Source: Talinum fruticosum
Lineage: Eukaryota; Streptophyta; Magnoliopsida; Caryophyllales; Talinaceae
Assembly: GCA_021018815.1 (NCBI GenBank)
Contig: JAITYX010000053.1
Location: 1,674,001-1,738,000 of the forward strand
Direction of reading: 5' to 3'
DNA: 64,000 nt
Shown here: positions 22,211-34,468 of the stretch, in pieces
Layout of the letters: the number at the start of each line of letters is the position of its first letter
Position numbering within the stretch: position 1 is the first letter of the stretch
Position numbers and translations under genes: made by a program
The notes under the pieces: model-generated
Databases searched by the model: none
Seen by the model: only the letters and a program-made list of their open reading frames with translations
Told to the model about the DNA's origin: nothing

Positions 22211-23740
22211 TCGAAGGGTTTGCTCTTGGAGAGTCTTAGTCGCCTATAGGGGGTGAATAGGGTGATGAGGAAATTTGAACAATAAATGGTGGGTTAAAGT
22301 TTAAATTAAGCTTTAAGGCTATCCGAGTCTAGCTTTGGCTTAGAAAAGAGTGAACTCGGAATTACGTGGAAACCCTCCTGGGGCAAAAACCACGACCAGT
22401 ACTAATCCAAGCACCGGGTCAAATCCACTATTTTGAATCCACAAAATACAGTAGACTAACTCAACTAGAATTGCTCCCTTAGACAATTCTTTACAAAGTT
22501 TTCCTAGACTCGAAATTCCCTTATCCGATCTAGTACTTCCTAACCGAGATAACCTTCTACGACTAGGGACAACAGAGCTGAGTTATTCCTTATAGCTCGG
22601 TCAAGGGACCTTACTAAGAAAGTAAGAAGGAAAGTTTTATGACTTATTACAAGACTTTACAACTCGGAAAAGTGTTAAGTATAGACTTGGAGTTGTAAGA
22701 TAAAGATTGAGTGAGTATTATACGAGAGAGATATGATTTGAGCAATAGGTTCAGCAATCTTCAAGTCTTGTGAAGTGACTTCTATTTATAAATGACCAAA
22801 CAGATTAGCCTTTGTGACTATCTTCGATTAGAAGTCCTCTCGTGACCGTTGTAACGGTTCTTATGAGTCACTCGAGAAAAGATCCGTTGAGATGTGAACA
22901 TTGTGCAATGGCTCTTGACTCCTTAGGATGTCCCATTCCACTGGTGGTGTTTGAAAAGTAGGGTGGAAACCACCGTTGAGCTTAACATTGAATATTTCCA
23001 GTTTTAGAAACAGACAATCCGACACATTATCCGGACCTTAGTTAGAAGTAGAAAAAGCCTTGTGTGCTTGGCGATTTGACATCTTGAAGCCGGTTACTTT
23101 TATAATTCAAAAGTAGGATAACCTCGTTTAGATAACCTACAAAAGTAAACCAATTTTGGTTCTCAAAGTATAAAATACTTTGGTCCAAGATTAGACACGA
23201 GATAATAATTTAATTAAGATAATTAAGTGCATAATTATCCGAGTCCTTGAAGAGTGGAAATTTACGAGTCTAATATTTATTATACTCATATTCCATCTGA
23301 GTCGAGTCTAGAGAAAGATCAAGTTAGACAAAGCATATAAGAGAAAGAGTGCTTGATCTAGACATATAAAATTCAATCAACACGAGTCGACTTAGAAAGT
23401 TGAATTAACACAGTAATTCACTTGAACTTAGAATATGAAGTCATAACTTGGTTTAAGAGTGCTTGTTGAGATTGTTTAAACATACGATAAGTTTGAGTGA
23501 AATCCGAGTGACTCGGAACTATCGAGTGAATTGATGAACAAGATTGTGCTTTATGAGTTAGCAGAATCGAATGAAAACATATGCAATAGTTTACGTAACA
23601 CTCGGGAAAGATAGTATAACACTCGGAAAAGTTTCTATAATACACAGAATGACTTGAAATCAAAACATACAAGAGATGAAGTTTGTACTTGATTCTTTGA
23701 TATTAATTAGAATGATATAAGTGTAGAATCCGAATCTTCA
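22211..23740 (-). repeat. 3' LTR of the copia element
   Basis: 1530 bp. A minus-strand TATA-like TTTATAAATAGAAG lies at 22781-22793. Same family as the solo LTRs at 39856-42878, 40958-42532 and 55380-56953. By eye it differs from the 5' LTR at roughly one position in ten, so this is not a recent insertion. Confidence 0.9.
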
Positions 23741-23757
23741 ATCTCCCCTTTTTTATG
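23741..23757 (-). promoter_or_regulatory. Copia polypurine tract
   Basis: Minus strand CATAAAAAAGGGGAGAT immediately precedes the LTR start TGAAGATTC. Confidence 0.8.
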
Positions 23758-24274
23758 AAAGGCATTCCATACTTAGATAGAAACTTTGTTAGTGAAACAG
23801 ATCCTGTGTTTTCATTCCTTCTCGAGAGAATATATTAGAGTGTAGAGATAGAGTTATAAAAATAGTTAAGGTGATTCGGACTTAGATTGAATCGGAGCTA
23901 ATATTTTTAGATAGCATCGGAATTAAGAATAAAGTATCGCATAGAAATTTAAATTAATGATTCGGACTTATAAGGTTGCTTATATCGAGCAAAATAAATG
24001 GGCTAATATATCGGAGCAAGATCCACTAAAAATTGAAACTCGAAAGGAGTTACACTTAGAAATAAAAAAGCACGAAATCAGAAAATTCATTTATATTCAC
24101 ACAAAGATATATACACAAAAGGGTGAGGAAAAACTCCCCTAAACAAGACAATAAATTTTCTAATTATTCTCCCCTTTAACTTTCAGCAAAAACAAAAAGA
24201 GGAAGAATGTATCGAGTAGATACAATTTGTATGTCCGGACAACAAAAAAAAACTAAAACAGAGAGAAAAAAAAT

Positions 24275-25690
24275 TTAGGATGGTGGAGAGGGAGCACTCG
24301 AGCTGAAGTGGATGAACGGGCGAGTGCGCCTCCGCTGATATGAGCGAGAAGATGTTGAGGATCTAGGCGGCGGCGACACTGGGATCTCCGGGATGGGCTC
24401 GGTTCCGAGTGGCCGACCTAGAGCAAGATCGTCCAGAGGTTCATCTTCTTGGAACTCGATGGAGGGTGGTGCTTCCTCGGGCTTGGTGGCTGCCGGCCGA
24501 CCTTTGTCGGCGAGGTCGTCTAAGCCACTCGGATCGTTGTCCGAGCTAATCACCTCCGGTTGAGGAGCGGGAGCACCTTGTCCTTCGGTTGCTTCCTTTT
24601 CTGCTCCTTCTTCCTCCGTCTCTTCTTCTTCCTTCTCCCCTTCCTCCTTCTCCTCAAAAGGGGCTGCCTTAGTAGCGGCTTCCTCCTTTTCTTCTTCCGC
24701 CTCTCCGGAGGGAGACTTGGCGAGCTTTGAGGACTCTTCGATGTGTCCGAGCCGACCGAGTCCTGAGTTGCTTGGACCGCCTTTCTTGGAGGAGTTGAAT
24801 CAACTCCTTCTGCTCCTTTACCAGTTCCTTCATCTCAAGGATCATGTCTTACTCGCTCTTAGATTTGAGATTGGGCGGTCTTTTGGTTGATGGCCATTGG
24901 TCGAAGGACGAGTCTTGAATGACTGGAGAGTGTCCTTGTTTTCTAAGGACATGGAGGAGAGCTTGTTTATAATTGTGGTAGACAAAGCTAGAGTTGCTTG
25001 AGGAGGAGGGCCTGAAGTGGAGGCACCGCCAGGTGGAGGAGGTGGGGAGAGAAGAGTCCGAGTCTAAGGCGGAGGAGAAGGTTGCCTCGGTTCGAGTTTT
25101 GCACCCGGACACCCGGTTGGGTCTCCTGGTATCCATAGCCTAGAAGCTCTTTTACGCCAACTACTATTGCGGCCTCGAAACCGCGTTAGGATATGAGGGA
25201 GCGGGACCTTGAACTGTTTGAGGATAAAGAAAAGAAGAGCCCCAAAAGGAAAAGGGGTGGATTTCTTTGTCCGAGTTGGCACATCGTCCATCTACTCAAT
25301 GATTGTTTCATTGCCCTCGAGAATGTCGAAGAGAGCTTTGAGAATCTTAGAGTTCGGATTCTCTTTGCTAGAATGCTGAGAGAAGAAAGTTCTCATCAGC
25401 AGGAACAAAGAAGACGAGCTTCGACTTCATCCGAGTCAGCGACAAGTTTTTGCATGACTCGGGGATTTCTTTGGCGTATTTCTTGAAGAATTCATTAGCA
25501 ACCTCATTGAAAGGAATAGGGTTGTTGTTGAGGAAAAGAGAAGATACTTTGAACAAGTGGTAGAGGAGAGAAACGTTGATTCGAAGAACGATATCTTGAA
25601 CTCGGAGGTGAGGATCCCCTCGGAGCTGGAAAGGTTCAAATAGAACTCGAAACGAGTTTTAAATAGATGAACTCACCGAAACAGAGGAAA
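24275..25690 (-). pseudogene. Copia ORF3 region (extra ORF after pol), broken
   Basis: SIRE/Maximus elements carry an additional ORF between pol and the 3' LTR, often called env-like although its role is unproved. Here the 5' part (25690-25060, minus strand) reads PIPFNEVANEFFKKYAKEIP, then PFPFGALLFFILKQFKVPL, a pattern seen in plant 'putative transposon protein' domains of such extra ORFs. The middle is Ser/Thr-rich. The last part (24553-24275) is acidic and proline-rich (DDLADKGRPAATKPEEAPP) and ends with an Arg/Ser-rich tail. At least four frame changes or stops separate the pieces. No signal peptide or clear membrane segment is visible, so I do not call it an envelope. It joins pol directly because the RNase H part of pol has been deleted. 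Confidence 0.5.
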
Positions 25691-25714
25691 TTATAAACCC
25701 CTGTTGTACACTAA

Positions 25715-28090
25715 GGAAGAAATTGAGTTATCCCATCATGCTCATTTGGAATTCTGTCTCATTAAATCGAGAAAAATCTCGACAGAGAATTTCATTAGTA
25801 GCCCCAAATATTATATCATCAACATAGATCTAAGCAATAAGAAAGTCTTTCCCCTTGGTTTTTATAAAAAGAGTCTTGTCAATCTGACCTCTTCTAAAAT
25901 CATTTTCAACCAAGAAATTACTCCAGTCTTTCATACCAAGCTCTGGGAGCTTGTTTAAGACCATAAAGAGCCTTTTACAACTTGAAAACATGGTTTGGAA
26001 ATTCTAAGTTTTCAAATCCAGGGGTTGCTCAACATAGACTTCCTCTTGAATAAAGCCATTAAGAAAAGCACATTTAACATCCATTTGATACGAGTTTGAT
26101 ATTCATGCTTGATGCGAATGCCAATAGGATTCCGATAGCTTCAATCCTAGCCACTGGTGCAAAGGTTTCCCCATAATGAATCCCTTCTTCTTGATTGTAA
26201 CCTTGAGCCACAAGTCTAGCCTTATTTCGACTACCAACCCACCTTCATCTAGTTTTTCTTGAAAACCCATTTGGTTCTTATGACTAGGTGGTCGGAAGGT
26301 CATTTGGTCGGAGTCCGGACTTGTTTTCTTTCAAATTGATTAAGTTACTCTTGCACGGTCTCTACCCATTCAGGTTCATTAAGGGCTTCTAGTGCATTTA
26401 CGGGTTCGAGTTAATGATATGAATGCGGTGAATGCACATAGATTTTGTAGAGAGGAATGAGTTCTTACCCCACTTGTTGATGTCGGACAAGATATTTTCG
26501 AGTGGGTGGCTCGAAGCATATTTGAAAGTTCTACCTGTTCTCTAGTTCACCAGATTTGTAGGTTGAATTGGTTGATCCTTAGTGGTCTGATTTGATTGAG
26601 CTTGCTCATTTGATTGACCCTCGGCATTACGAGCTGGCTATTGAGTCGGTTCATTACGAGTCATGGTGTTACGAGTTACCTCATTCGAGTGACTTTTCCT
26701 TGACTCTATCTGAGCTCATCTTTAGTACAATCATCATCTCGGCTGAGCTTCGGATCCGAGAATGTTGACTCACTTTATTTTCCCTGATCAATCTCATCAA
26801 AAACAACATGGATATTTTCTTTCACTTTGTTAGTTCTTTTATTGAAAATGCGATATGCTTTACTATGAGATGAATAACCAAGAAAAATACCTTCATCTTA
26901 TTGAGCATCAAACTTACCATTGTTGTGAACATAGCACTTACATCCAAAGGGTTTGAAGTATGAAATGTTGGGTTTCTTCCCTTTGCGAGAGGTCATATGG
27001 AGTTTTCTTCGGGATGGGTTTGATGAGGCATGCTGTTTAAAGTGTAGTTAGTCTGTGTTGATCGCCTCGGCCCAGAAATAGTAAGGTAGATCATGTTCAA
27101 TCATCATAGTCCTTCCTATTTCTTCAAAAGTTCGGTTCTTTCTCTCTACTACTCCATTTTGTTGAGGAGTTCTTGGTGTTGAGAAGTTGTGAGAGATACC
27201 ATTCTTATCATAGAACTCTGCAAATTGTAAGTAATCGAACACCCTTCCATGGTCGGTTTGAATTCTTCGATTTGAGTTTGAGACTCAACTTGAATTTTCT
27301 GCAGAGCTTACTGAACTCTTTGAAATCTTCATTTTTGTGCTTAAGAAAACAAACCCAAGTAATCGTGGGTAGTCATCAACAATCACAAGCACATATGATT
27401 TACCTCCGAGACTCTTTACAAGAATTTCACCACATAAGTCCATATGCAACAATTCAAGTACTTTGGATGTGGAGACAGTCTTGAGAGATTTGAAAGATGA
27501 TCGACTTGTTTCCCTTTTATGCATGCTTCACAAATTTATCTTTCTTAAATGCACGAGTTAGGCAAGCCTCTGACTAAACCATGAGATGCAAGCCTTTTAA
27601 TGGTGTGCATGCTAACATGACCTAGTCTACGATGTCATGTCCAAGAATCATCATGTAGAGATGCTTTTAAGCAAGATAAATTCGACTTGGATTAGAAAAA
27701 GGAATAGTGTAAGTATTACCCGATCTCTTACCTGAGAGCTTAGTCTCCTTGGTAGTTTCATAAGAAATATAGCGAGTTGGTATGAGTGAATCATACCTCT
27801 TGACCTTTGTCACACAATTGAGAGATACTTGAGTAGATTGTATTTTAATCCTTTGACAAGGTAGGCTGGGCTGACTAGATTGTCTCCTTTTCGATCTTGC
27901 CTATCCCAATTATCTTGCCCTTGCTATCATCCCCAAAAGTGACTTTGCCTCCCTTGTAATCTTCTAATGCAGAAAAGAGTCTTGAGTCTCTTGACATGTG
28001 GCGTGAGCATCCATCTGTCCAGGTACCAATGTCCTTTTGTCCTTTTCGAGCTACCTACAAGTCAGAAACAAACTAACCTTTCTCACTTCC
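25715..28090 (-). pseudogene. Copia pol: protease, integrase and reverse transcriptase, RNase H missing
   Basis: Polyprotein part, minus strand, order PR-INT-RT as in Ty1/copia. The protease near 28020 has the CSRHM block, but the catalytic D-S-G is split by one inserted base (GAC AG-A-T GGA). Next come the pre-integrase and integrase pieces: ELLHMDLCGE and VIVDDY near 27440-27370, and STPRTPQQNGVVERKNRT near 27180-27110. Reverse transcriptase starts with KWVFKK near 26280, continues through LYGLKQAPRAWYE and has the catalytic YVDDIIFG near 25815. After MSMMG and LNFFL near 25730 the frame runs straight into ORF3, so the end of RT and all of RNase H are absent. Stops occur about every 20-60 codons. 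Confidence 0.85.
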
Positions 28091-28879
28091 TCTAACGAAT
28101 CCAGTAACTCCCTTACTTGTGGTCCTTTTATGAGGAAGAAGACTCTTGGGAACCCAGATTTAAATAACTTTGGGTTTAGTCGATTATAAGTCTTCCCTTT
28201 TGAGAACTAAGTATGTGTCTCTTTCTTTTGAAAGTCTTTTCTTTTATAAATCGGTGGAGAAGGCTTTCTCCTATAAGCTGGTCTAAGCTCAGTCCCCTTT
28301 CATTCTTATGAATGGGACCGTGCTCATCCTTCCTGAACTTCACGGTTACGGAACCCTTTTGAAAAGATCCGAGTAGGATTTAGATTCCTTCTCTTTGTTA
28401 AAACCAAGTCCTTCTTTTACGAAAGAGACACATTGAGAGCCTAAGAGCATGTCAAGGTTTTCTAACCTTGAGTAAACTTCAAAACAAGTTCTTAAGACTC
28501 ATTGAGCTTTTGCTTCAGTTGCTCATTTTCTCTTCGAGTGACTCGGACTCGGTCTCATTAGCTTGAGCACTAGTCTTGAGTTCTCTTAGACTAAGTCTCA
28601 ATTTTTCTAATTCATTTTTCAAAGAGATGCTCTTAGAAGTGATAGACTCAAGTTGTTCTTAAAATTGAGAGGAATTAGAATTGGACTTCTCTTCCAAAGT
28701 ATAAATATATTTGGTTAAATCAACTTTAGAGAACTTAAGGAAATATTCAATTACCTCTTGAGGATTCATTTCCTCATTGTCCGATTGATCGAGTCTAACT
28801 CAGATTCGGCTTACGAGTCCGATAGTGCCATCGGACACTTTGAGTCATCCGAGTCTTTGTCTTCTTCGAGATGAGTCTT

Positions 28880-29881
28880 CATCACTCCATGTGGCCATCA
28901 TAGCCTTCTTATTCTTTCTGTCCCTTTTTCTTCTTGGACGAGTCTTTGACTATATGTTCTTTGCTTGCCACATTCAAAACAGACCGAGTTCTTAGTTAAA
29001 GATAATTTTGAAGGGGAAGAGTGTTTACCTTTTCTATCATTCTTGTCTTTCTTGTAGAACTCTTCTCTTGGCCTTTTCTCCCATCTCTTGTGCTTCATCA
29101 TTCTTTTCAAGCCTCGGCGATAAGTCCCATGTGATCTTCTTCGAGTCTAAAGAGCTCGAGATTTTCTTCTCTGCTTTACGAGGCCTTCAGCGCAATATTC
29201 TTTTTAGTGCTGACCTCGGCGTCCTCCTCTTCTAGATGGATCTCATGGGAGAGTAGCTTCCCAATGAGTTCGTACGGCTTTAATAGAGAGAGGTTCTTAG
29301 CTTCCTCGATGGAGGTTACTTTTGGACCCCATCTTCTCTTGGGTAGTCTTCTTAGAATCTTTTGCACATTTCCTCATGGGAAAACTTTCTACCTAGAGAT
29401 TTGAGATTGTTAGTAATCTTAGTGAAGCGGATGAACATCCGAGTGATGTTTTCTTCTAGCTCCATCTTTAACAGCTCATATTTATGAAGATATTAGCTTA
29501 TCTTCGCTTGTCGACTTGGTTGGTGCCTTCATATGTGTTGACAAGAGTGTCCCACACTTCTTTTGCTGTGTCACAGGCTGACACTCTGTTGTATTCTTAC
29601 GAGCTGATGGTGCACATCGGAATGTTCATTGCTTTAAAGTTCTTTCGAACTTTTACGCCTCTTCGATGGTGTACTCAATCTTGCTTTAGGCACGAGTCTT
29701 GTTTCATCCTTCTTCATTAGAATGTAATTGCCTTCTTGTATGATGTTCCATACATTTTCATCGTGATCCAACAGAAAGCATTCCATGAGTTTCTACCGAG
29801 TGTACGAAATTTGATCCTTTAAACTTTAGTGGTGCTGCTAGAAGATCTTCCTTCATCGAACTCTCCATTGTTACGAGCCAT
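28880..29881 (-). pseudogene. Copia gag (UBN2 type with CCHC knuckle), broken
   Basis: Gag forms the virus-like particle and binds RNA. The start at 29881 (MARNNGEFDEGRSS) is about 45 bases from the primer-binding site, as expected. The core contains NRVSACDTAKEVWDTLVNTY near 29560 and RRLPKRRWGPKVTSIEEAK near 29320, then LIGKLLSHEI, typical of UBN2 gag. A knuckle relic VCFECGKQRTYSQRL lies near 28965; the family has CxxCGxxGHxxxxC, so the glycine-histidine pair and last cysteine are lost. Several stops and shifts. Confidence 0.8.
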
Positions 29882-29926
29882 TTGATCTTTAAACCTTTGG
29901 ATGATGGTTAGATCCTTTACGAAAGG

Positions 29927-29943
29927 CTAGGCTCGATACCAAT
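29927..29943 (-). promoter_or_regulatory. Copia primer-binding site
   Basis: Minus strand TTGGTATCGAGCC next to the LTR end CCCTTCA. The initiator methionine tRNA site is TGGTATCAGAGCC; one A is missing here. Confidence 0.75.
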
Positions 29944-31449
29944 TGAAGGGTTTGCTCTTGGAGAGTCTTAGTCACCCTAGAGGGGGTGAATAGGGTGATG
30001 AGGAAATTTAAACAATAAATGGTGGGTTAAAGTTTAAATTAAACTTTAAGGTTGTCTTACTCTAGATTGGGCTCGGAAAAGAGTGAACTTAAAATTACAT
30101 GGAAACCCTCCTGGGGCGAGAAAACCACGACCGGTGCTAATCCAAGCACCAAGTTAAATCAACTATTTTGAATCCACAAAATACGGTAGGTCGACTCAAC
30201 CAGAATTGCTCCCTTGGACAATTCTTTACAAAGTTTTCTTAGACTCAGAAATTCCCTCATCCGATCTAGCACTTCCTAACTGAGATAACCTTTACAGCTA
30301 AGGACAAGCTGAGTTGAGTTAACCTGTACGGCTCGGTCAAGGGACCTTACTCGGAACATAAGAAGGAAAGTTTTGTGGCTGATTACAAGACTTTACAACT
30401 CGAGAAAAGTGTTAAGTATAGACTTGGAGTTGTAAGATGAAGATTGAGTGAGTATTATACGGAGAGATATGATTTGAGCAATAGGTTAAGTAATCTTCAA
30501 GTCTTGTGAAGTGACTTCTATTTATAGATGACCAAACAGATTAGCCGTTGTGACTATCTTCGATTAGAAGTCCTATGTGACCGTTGCAACGGTTCTTATG
30601 AGTCACTCAAAAAGATCCGTTGAGATGTGAACCTTGTGCAACGGCTCTTGACTCCTTAGGATGTCCCATTTCACTGGTGGTGTCTCGAAAAGTAGGGTGG
30701 AAACCACCGTTGAGCTTAGCGTTGAATATTTCCAACTTTGAAAACAAACAACCACGACACGATTGTACGAGCCTTGGTCGAAGTAGAAAAAGCCTTGTCT
30801 GTTGCCGATTTGACATCTTGACGTCGGTTACTTTTGTAATTCAAAAGTAGGATAAACTCGTTTAGATAACCTACAAAAGTAAACCAATTTTGGTTCTCAA
30901 AGTATAAAATACTTTGGTCCAAGATTAGACACGAGATAATAATTTAATTAAGATAATTAAGTGCATAATTATCCGAGTCCTTGAAGAGTGGAAATTTCGA
31001 GTCTAATATTTATTATACTCATATTCCATCTGAGTCAATCTAGAGAAATATAAAGTTAAATAGAGAATATCGGAGAAAGAGTACTTGATTTAGACATATA
31101 AAATTCAATCAACACAGTCGACATAGAAAGTTGAATTAACATCGTAATTCACTTCAAATTCGAATATGAAGTGAGAATTTGGTTTGAGAGTGTTGTTGAG
31201 ATTGTTTAAACATATGATAAGTCCGAGTGAAATCTGAGTGACTCGGAACTATCGAGTGAATTGATGAACAAGATTGTGCTTTCGAGTCGGTTAGAATCGA
31301 ATGAAAACATATGCAATAGTTTACGTAACACTCGGGAAAGTTTGTATAATACACGGAATGACTTGAAATCAAAACATAGAAGAGATGAAGCTTATACTTG
31401 ATTCCTTGATAGTACTCAAAATGATATAAGTGTAGAATCTGAGTCTTCA
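29944..31449 (-). repeat. 5' LTR of the copia element
   Basis: 1506 bp, minus-strand ends TGAAGACTC (31449) and CCCTTCA (29944). TATA-like CTATAAATAG on the minus strand lies near 30522. Confidence 0.9.
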
Positions 31450-32475
31450 CAACCTAAGGGCGCACATTTCATTCTCAATCCTATTATGGTTTATTTAATT
31501 TGTGTTTTTTATCGATTTCCGTATTGTGGACAAAGATGTAATCACATTTAATTCCTCCTAGCTCGCTGTAGTTTTTTATTTCTCACTTTCTTTTCGCTTT
31601 GTTTTCTTTGCTTTCTTTTCTTGTTTTCCTATCTCGCTATTTATCGCTTTCCTATCATGTTTGATTGATTTAATTTTCGTACTAAGTATGCGGTATGCTT
31701 GGTTGTTTTTAAGACATTTCTTTAACTCATAATTTGAATTAATAAAGGCTGTCTATGGACGGGCGGAATGGAAGGGCTTATCCCTACAGTTCATACCTTC
31801 GTCCCCGAAACCCGAATTCTTGGTTCTAGACCGATAAAGTCATTTCTAAACCTGTTTCAAGCTTAGTCTTTCCATATTAAGATTGGAAGAGTATTTTTTT
31901 TATTTTTGTTAGTTTTTATTTCTAAAACTGACTGGTGACTCCCTTTTTCTATTTTATTTATCCTAATTGCTTATCGACATTTATGATTTAAAAAATGGAA
32001 AATTTTCAATTAATTTTTGCTAGTCGAGGCCATAGGACCGAGATTGATTTCTCGGTCTCGACGTCATGGCCAGCATCGGTCATCGAGGCAGCCGGCTCTC
32101 ACCGGTGCCGGCTAGTAGCAGGGCTTGGCTTTCGGTTCAAATCGCTTTATCACCTTCGGCCCAAAAGCTTTGCGACAGAATGCTAATTTTATTTTTCTGT
32201 TTTCTTGAATTATGAAATAATATTCCCAAACTTGTAAAATTAATTTTTAAAATAAATAAGATCAATAAAACCGCCAATCATTATTCTAATTAATCTGTTC
32301 TAAATTAATTTACAAAAGTTAGAAATCTCAAGAAGAGACACACCCCCACTTTCCAAATGAACTTTCAAAAATCATCTTTCAAAAGAATCTTCAAAAATAA
32401 AAGAGACCCGACATTCATGGGGAAGCTCGGTCCCAATCGGGTTCCCTCTACGGGGGACGGGCTGTGGTCTCTACA

Positions 32476-34344
32476 CATATACATATCCAGATCTATCATA
32501 TCACCTTCGGTACTCAATTATTAACTTGTATCTAGGTAAATTATACATATCAAATCTCTCATCCTTTTTGACAACAATCATACATCAATGTTTCCACCTT
32601 TTTATTCTATTAAGAACAGTGAATCGACCTAGTGCATGATGTGCCAAAGTACCATTGCTCCCTTAATTTAGCCTTATACAACTAACTCAACCCACTTGAA
32701 CAAGTACTTTATTTTCACTTCGTATGGGAAGCAAATATTTGCCAGTAGCAACTATTGCCTTAAAGAGTAGCACCCAATAGTGCATGCCTCAAAGGGTTTT
32801 TGTCATTCTCGATCTTATTTTTGTTTTTCTTTTGTTTTTAATTTTTTCAATGCAAAATAGAACATAAAGCTTATTTTTGTACGAAAGACAAATAGGTGAA
32901 TCAATTAGTAACAATCTCATAGCTAAGAGCAAATGTATTTTATAAAGGTAGGTGTAGATTTTACGAGTTTCTCATCGTATGCCAAGGTTAGAAAAAAATA
33001 ATGGTAGAATTGTCATACTAAGAGATGAGTATCATCATGTATATTTACCTTTTACAACCTAATAACTAAGTCACGATTAGCTTCGAAAATCAATCGGAAC
33101 CTATACTATATCTCCAAAAATAAAAGAAAATCTTTTTTGAATTTTTTTATCAACTTTTGTTAAAGAAAGGTTTAAAAAGACAAGTTTCCCTAACCCCACA
33201 CCCAAACTTGATAATGTCCTCATTGTGAGTGGAGAAAACCTCAAAGGAAAACAAAACTAATAAGAAAAAAATATTTACAAAACGAAAATAAGACTAAAAA
33301 ACAAGTAAAGAAAATAGCATGATTCAAAAAGAAAAAGAGAACAAAGCATTAAATATGTACAAAAGAAAATAAAATAAAAGGAGAATATGGAAGGGAATGA
33401 TTACATAAGGTTAGATGTTGGGTACACCTAAGATAAAGTCTCTTGAAATTAATTCGAGATGGAGACTCATGGAGCATCAGCCACTCCATATCAACTCAAG
33501 CTGCTATCCGAAATTAAATCTCATTAAATCACGTATCAATTTATCAAATTTGCATGAAGAGCTCTCACCAAATAAAGGTGACAAAAACTAGACAAGTGGT
33601 GCCAAAAAGAATACATCCACAATATTAATGTAACACCATTAAGAGTCTGTTTCAACTTTTCAAATTGTGAACCAACATCATTAAGCACAGCAGTTTTATA
33701 CTCATATAACATGGACGTAGAAAGGTCAAGCTCATGGTTAGTCATGATGGGGTAAACAAAAAAGGACTTAGAATGAACTAAGAAATTATCATGGTTAATG
33801 TGCTCAAAAGAAACATCATTTTCTACTGAGATATTTGATTCAATAAGTGTATCTTGTTCATTCTCACAACTAACATATACTTAGAGCTCAGCGAAATCGT
33901 ATGACAATAGGAGAGGAAAAATCTATAGCAAGTAAAGGGTCTACTATATCAGTAGTATTTTTCTCCTTAATTTCCTCTATTTCAAAAAAAGGAACAATAG
34001 GAGTCCCTAGAAAAACATCATTAATGTCTTTAGAAGTATTAGGTGACCCAGGTTTCTCGCGAAGAAAAGTGGGAAGATGAATTTTGGACCAAACTATGAG
34101 GATATAATCCTTGGTCGCTTACATTATCATTCACGAGACGGCTCCCCAGCAGAAGAAGGGACAATACTCTTAAAGTTCAAAAGTTGGATCAACTACTCAA
34201 TCATATTCTTAGGCATTTTGTCCATGTTATTATAACTTTTATCAATATCATTGTAACCGGGAGGAGGTTAGGTTTGAGCAATGAGAGGTGGTGGTCTAGA
34301 TGCGTTGGGCACATCTGGATAAGTTGGTCTTGGGTGAATACTTG
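32476..34344 (-). other. Athila-like internal region (minus strand), no recognised protein
   Basis: This continues the Athila-like element interrupted at 18510. Near 33186-33232 the minus strand reads 'acaatgaggacattatc' followed by 'aagtttgggtgtgggg', the Athila/gypsy signature that follows the last ORF; the element at 44241 has 'cattgaggacaatg' near 49095. Upstream of it (minus sense, 34300-33540) is decayed coding-like sequence including MTNHELDLSTSMLYEYKT, which I do not recognise. The 3' half (33180-32476) is AT-rich noncoding sequence leading to the polypurine tract at 18241. Confidence 0.5.
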
Positions 34345-34468
34345 AGTAAAAAGCGGAAAACAAAGCGGAAAGGAAAACGCAAAAAAAAACAATGGGCGGC
34401 GAGGAAATAAAAATGATTTCATCTTCATCCACAATACGAAAGCGATAAAAAGCATAAATTTAAATAAA
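34345..34468 (-). repeat. Fragment of a Tat-like LTR (minus strand)
   Basis: Similar to 8600-8720 of the minus-strand Tat LTR: 'catccacaatacg' against 'aatccataatacgg', then 'ataaaaagcataaat' against 'aaaaaagcataaatg', preceded by 'gcggaaa..aaagcg' words. It ends abruptly at the TGTACC edge at 34469. Confidence 0.5.

Larger units (their letters stand above)
22211..31449 (-). mobile_element. Ty1/copia element, SIRE/Maximus-like, 9239 bp, inactive
   Basis: Complete element on the minus strand: 5' LTR 29944-31449, primer-binding site, gag, protease, integrase, reverse transcriptase, an ORF3 region, polypurine tract, and 3' LTR 22211-23740. The target duplication is CAACC (22206-22210 and 31450-31454). 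The LTR ends are TGAAGACTC and CCCTTCA; the outer end of the 3' LTR carries an extra C (TCGAAGGG on the + strand). The long 1.5-kb LTRs, an extra ORF after pol and the downstream motif 'gaaagttaaaggggagaat' (minus strand, about 24155-24190) point to the SIRE/Maximus lineage. Lesions in all coding parts mean it cannot transpose by itself. Confidence 0.9.
18511..32475 (+). mobile_element. Tat-like solo LTR with two nested insertions
   Basis: The LTR begins TGTAGACACC at 18511 and ends TCTCTACA at 32475, and is flanked on both sides by CATAT (18506-18510 and 32476-32480). Its own sequence lies in three blocks: 18511-18637, 21374-22210 and 31455-32475, totalling about 1.99 kb, the same length as the other LTRs of the family. 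Order of content agrees with the LTR at 36233-38223. A perfect 5-bp duplication around a single LTR means the internal region was lost by LTR-LTR recombination before or after the nested hits. Each nested insert has its own target duplication. Confidence 0.9.
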
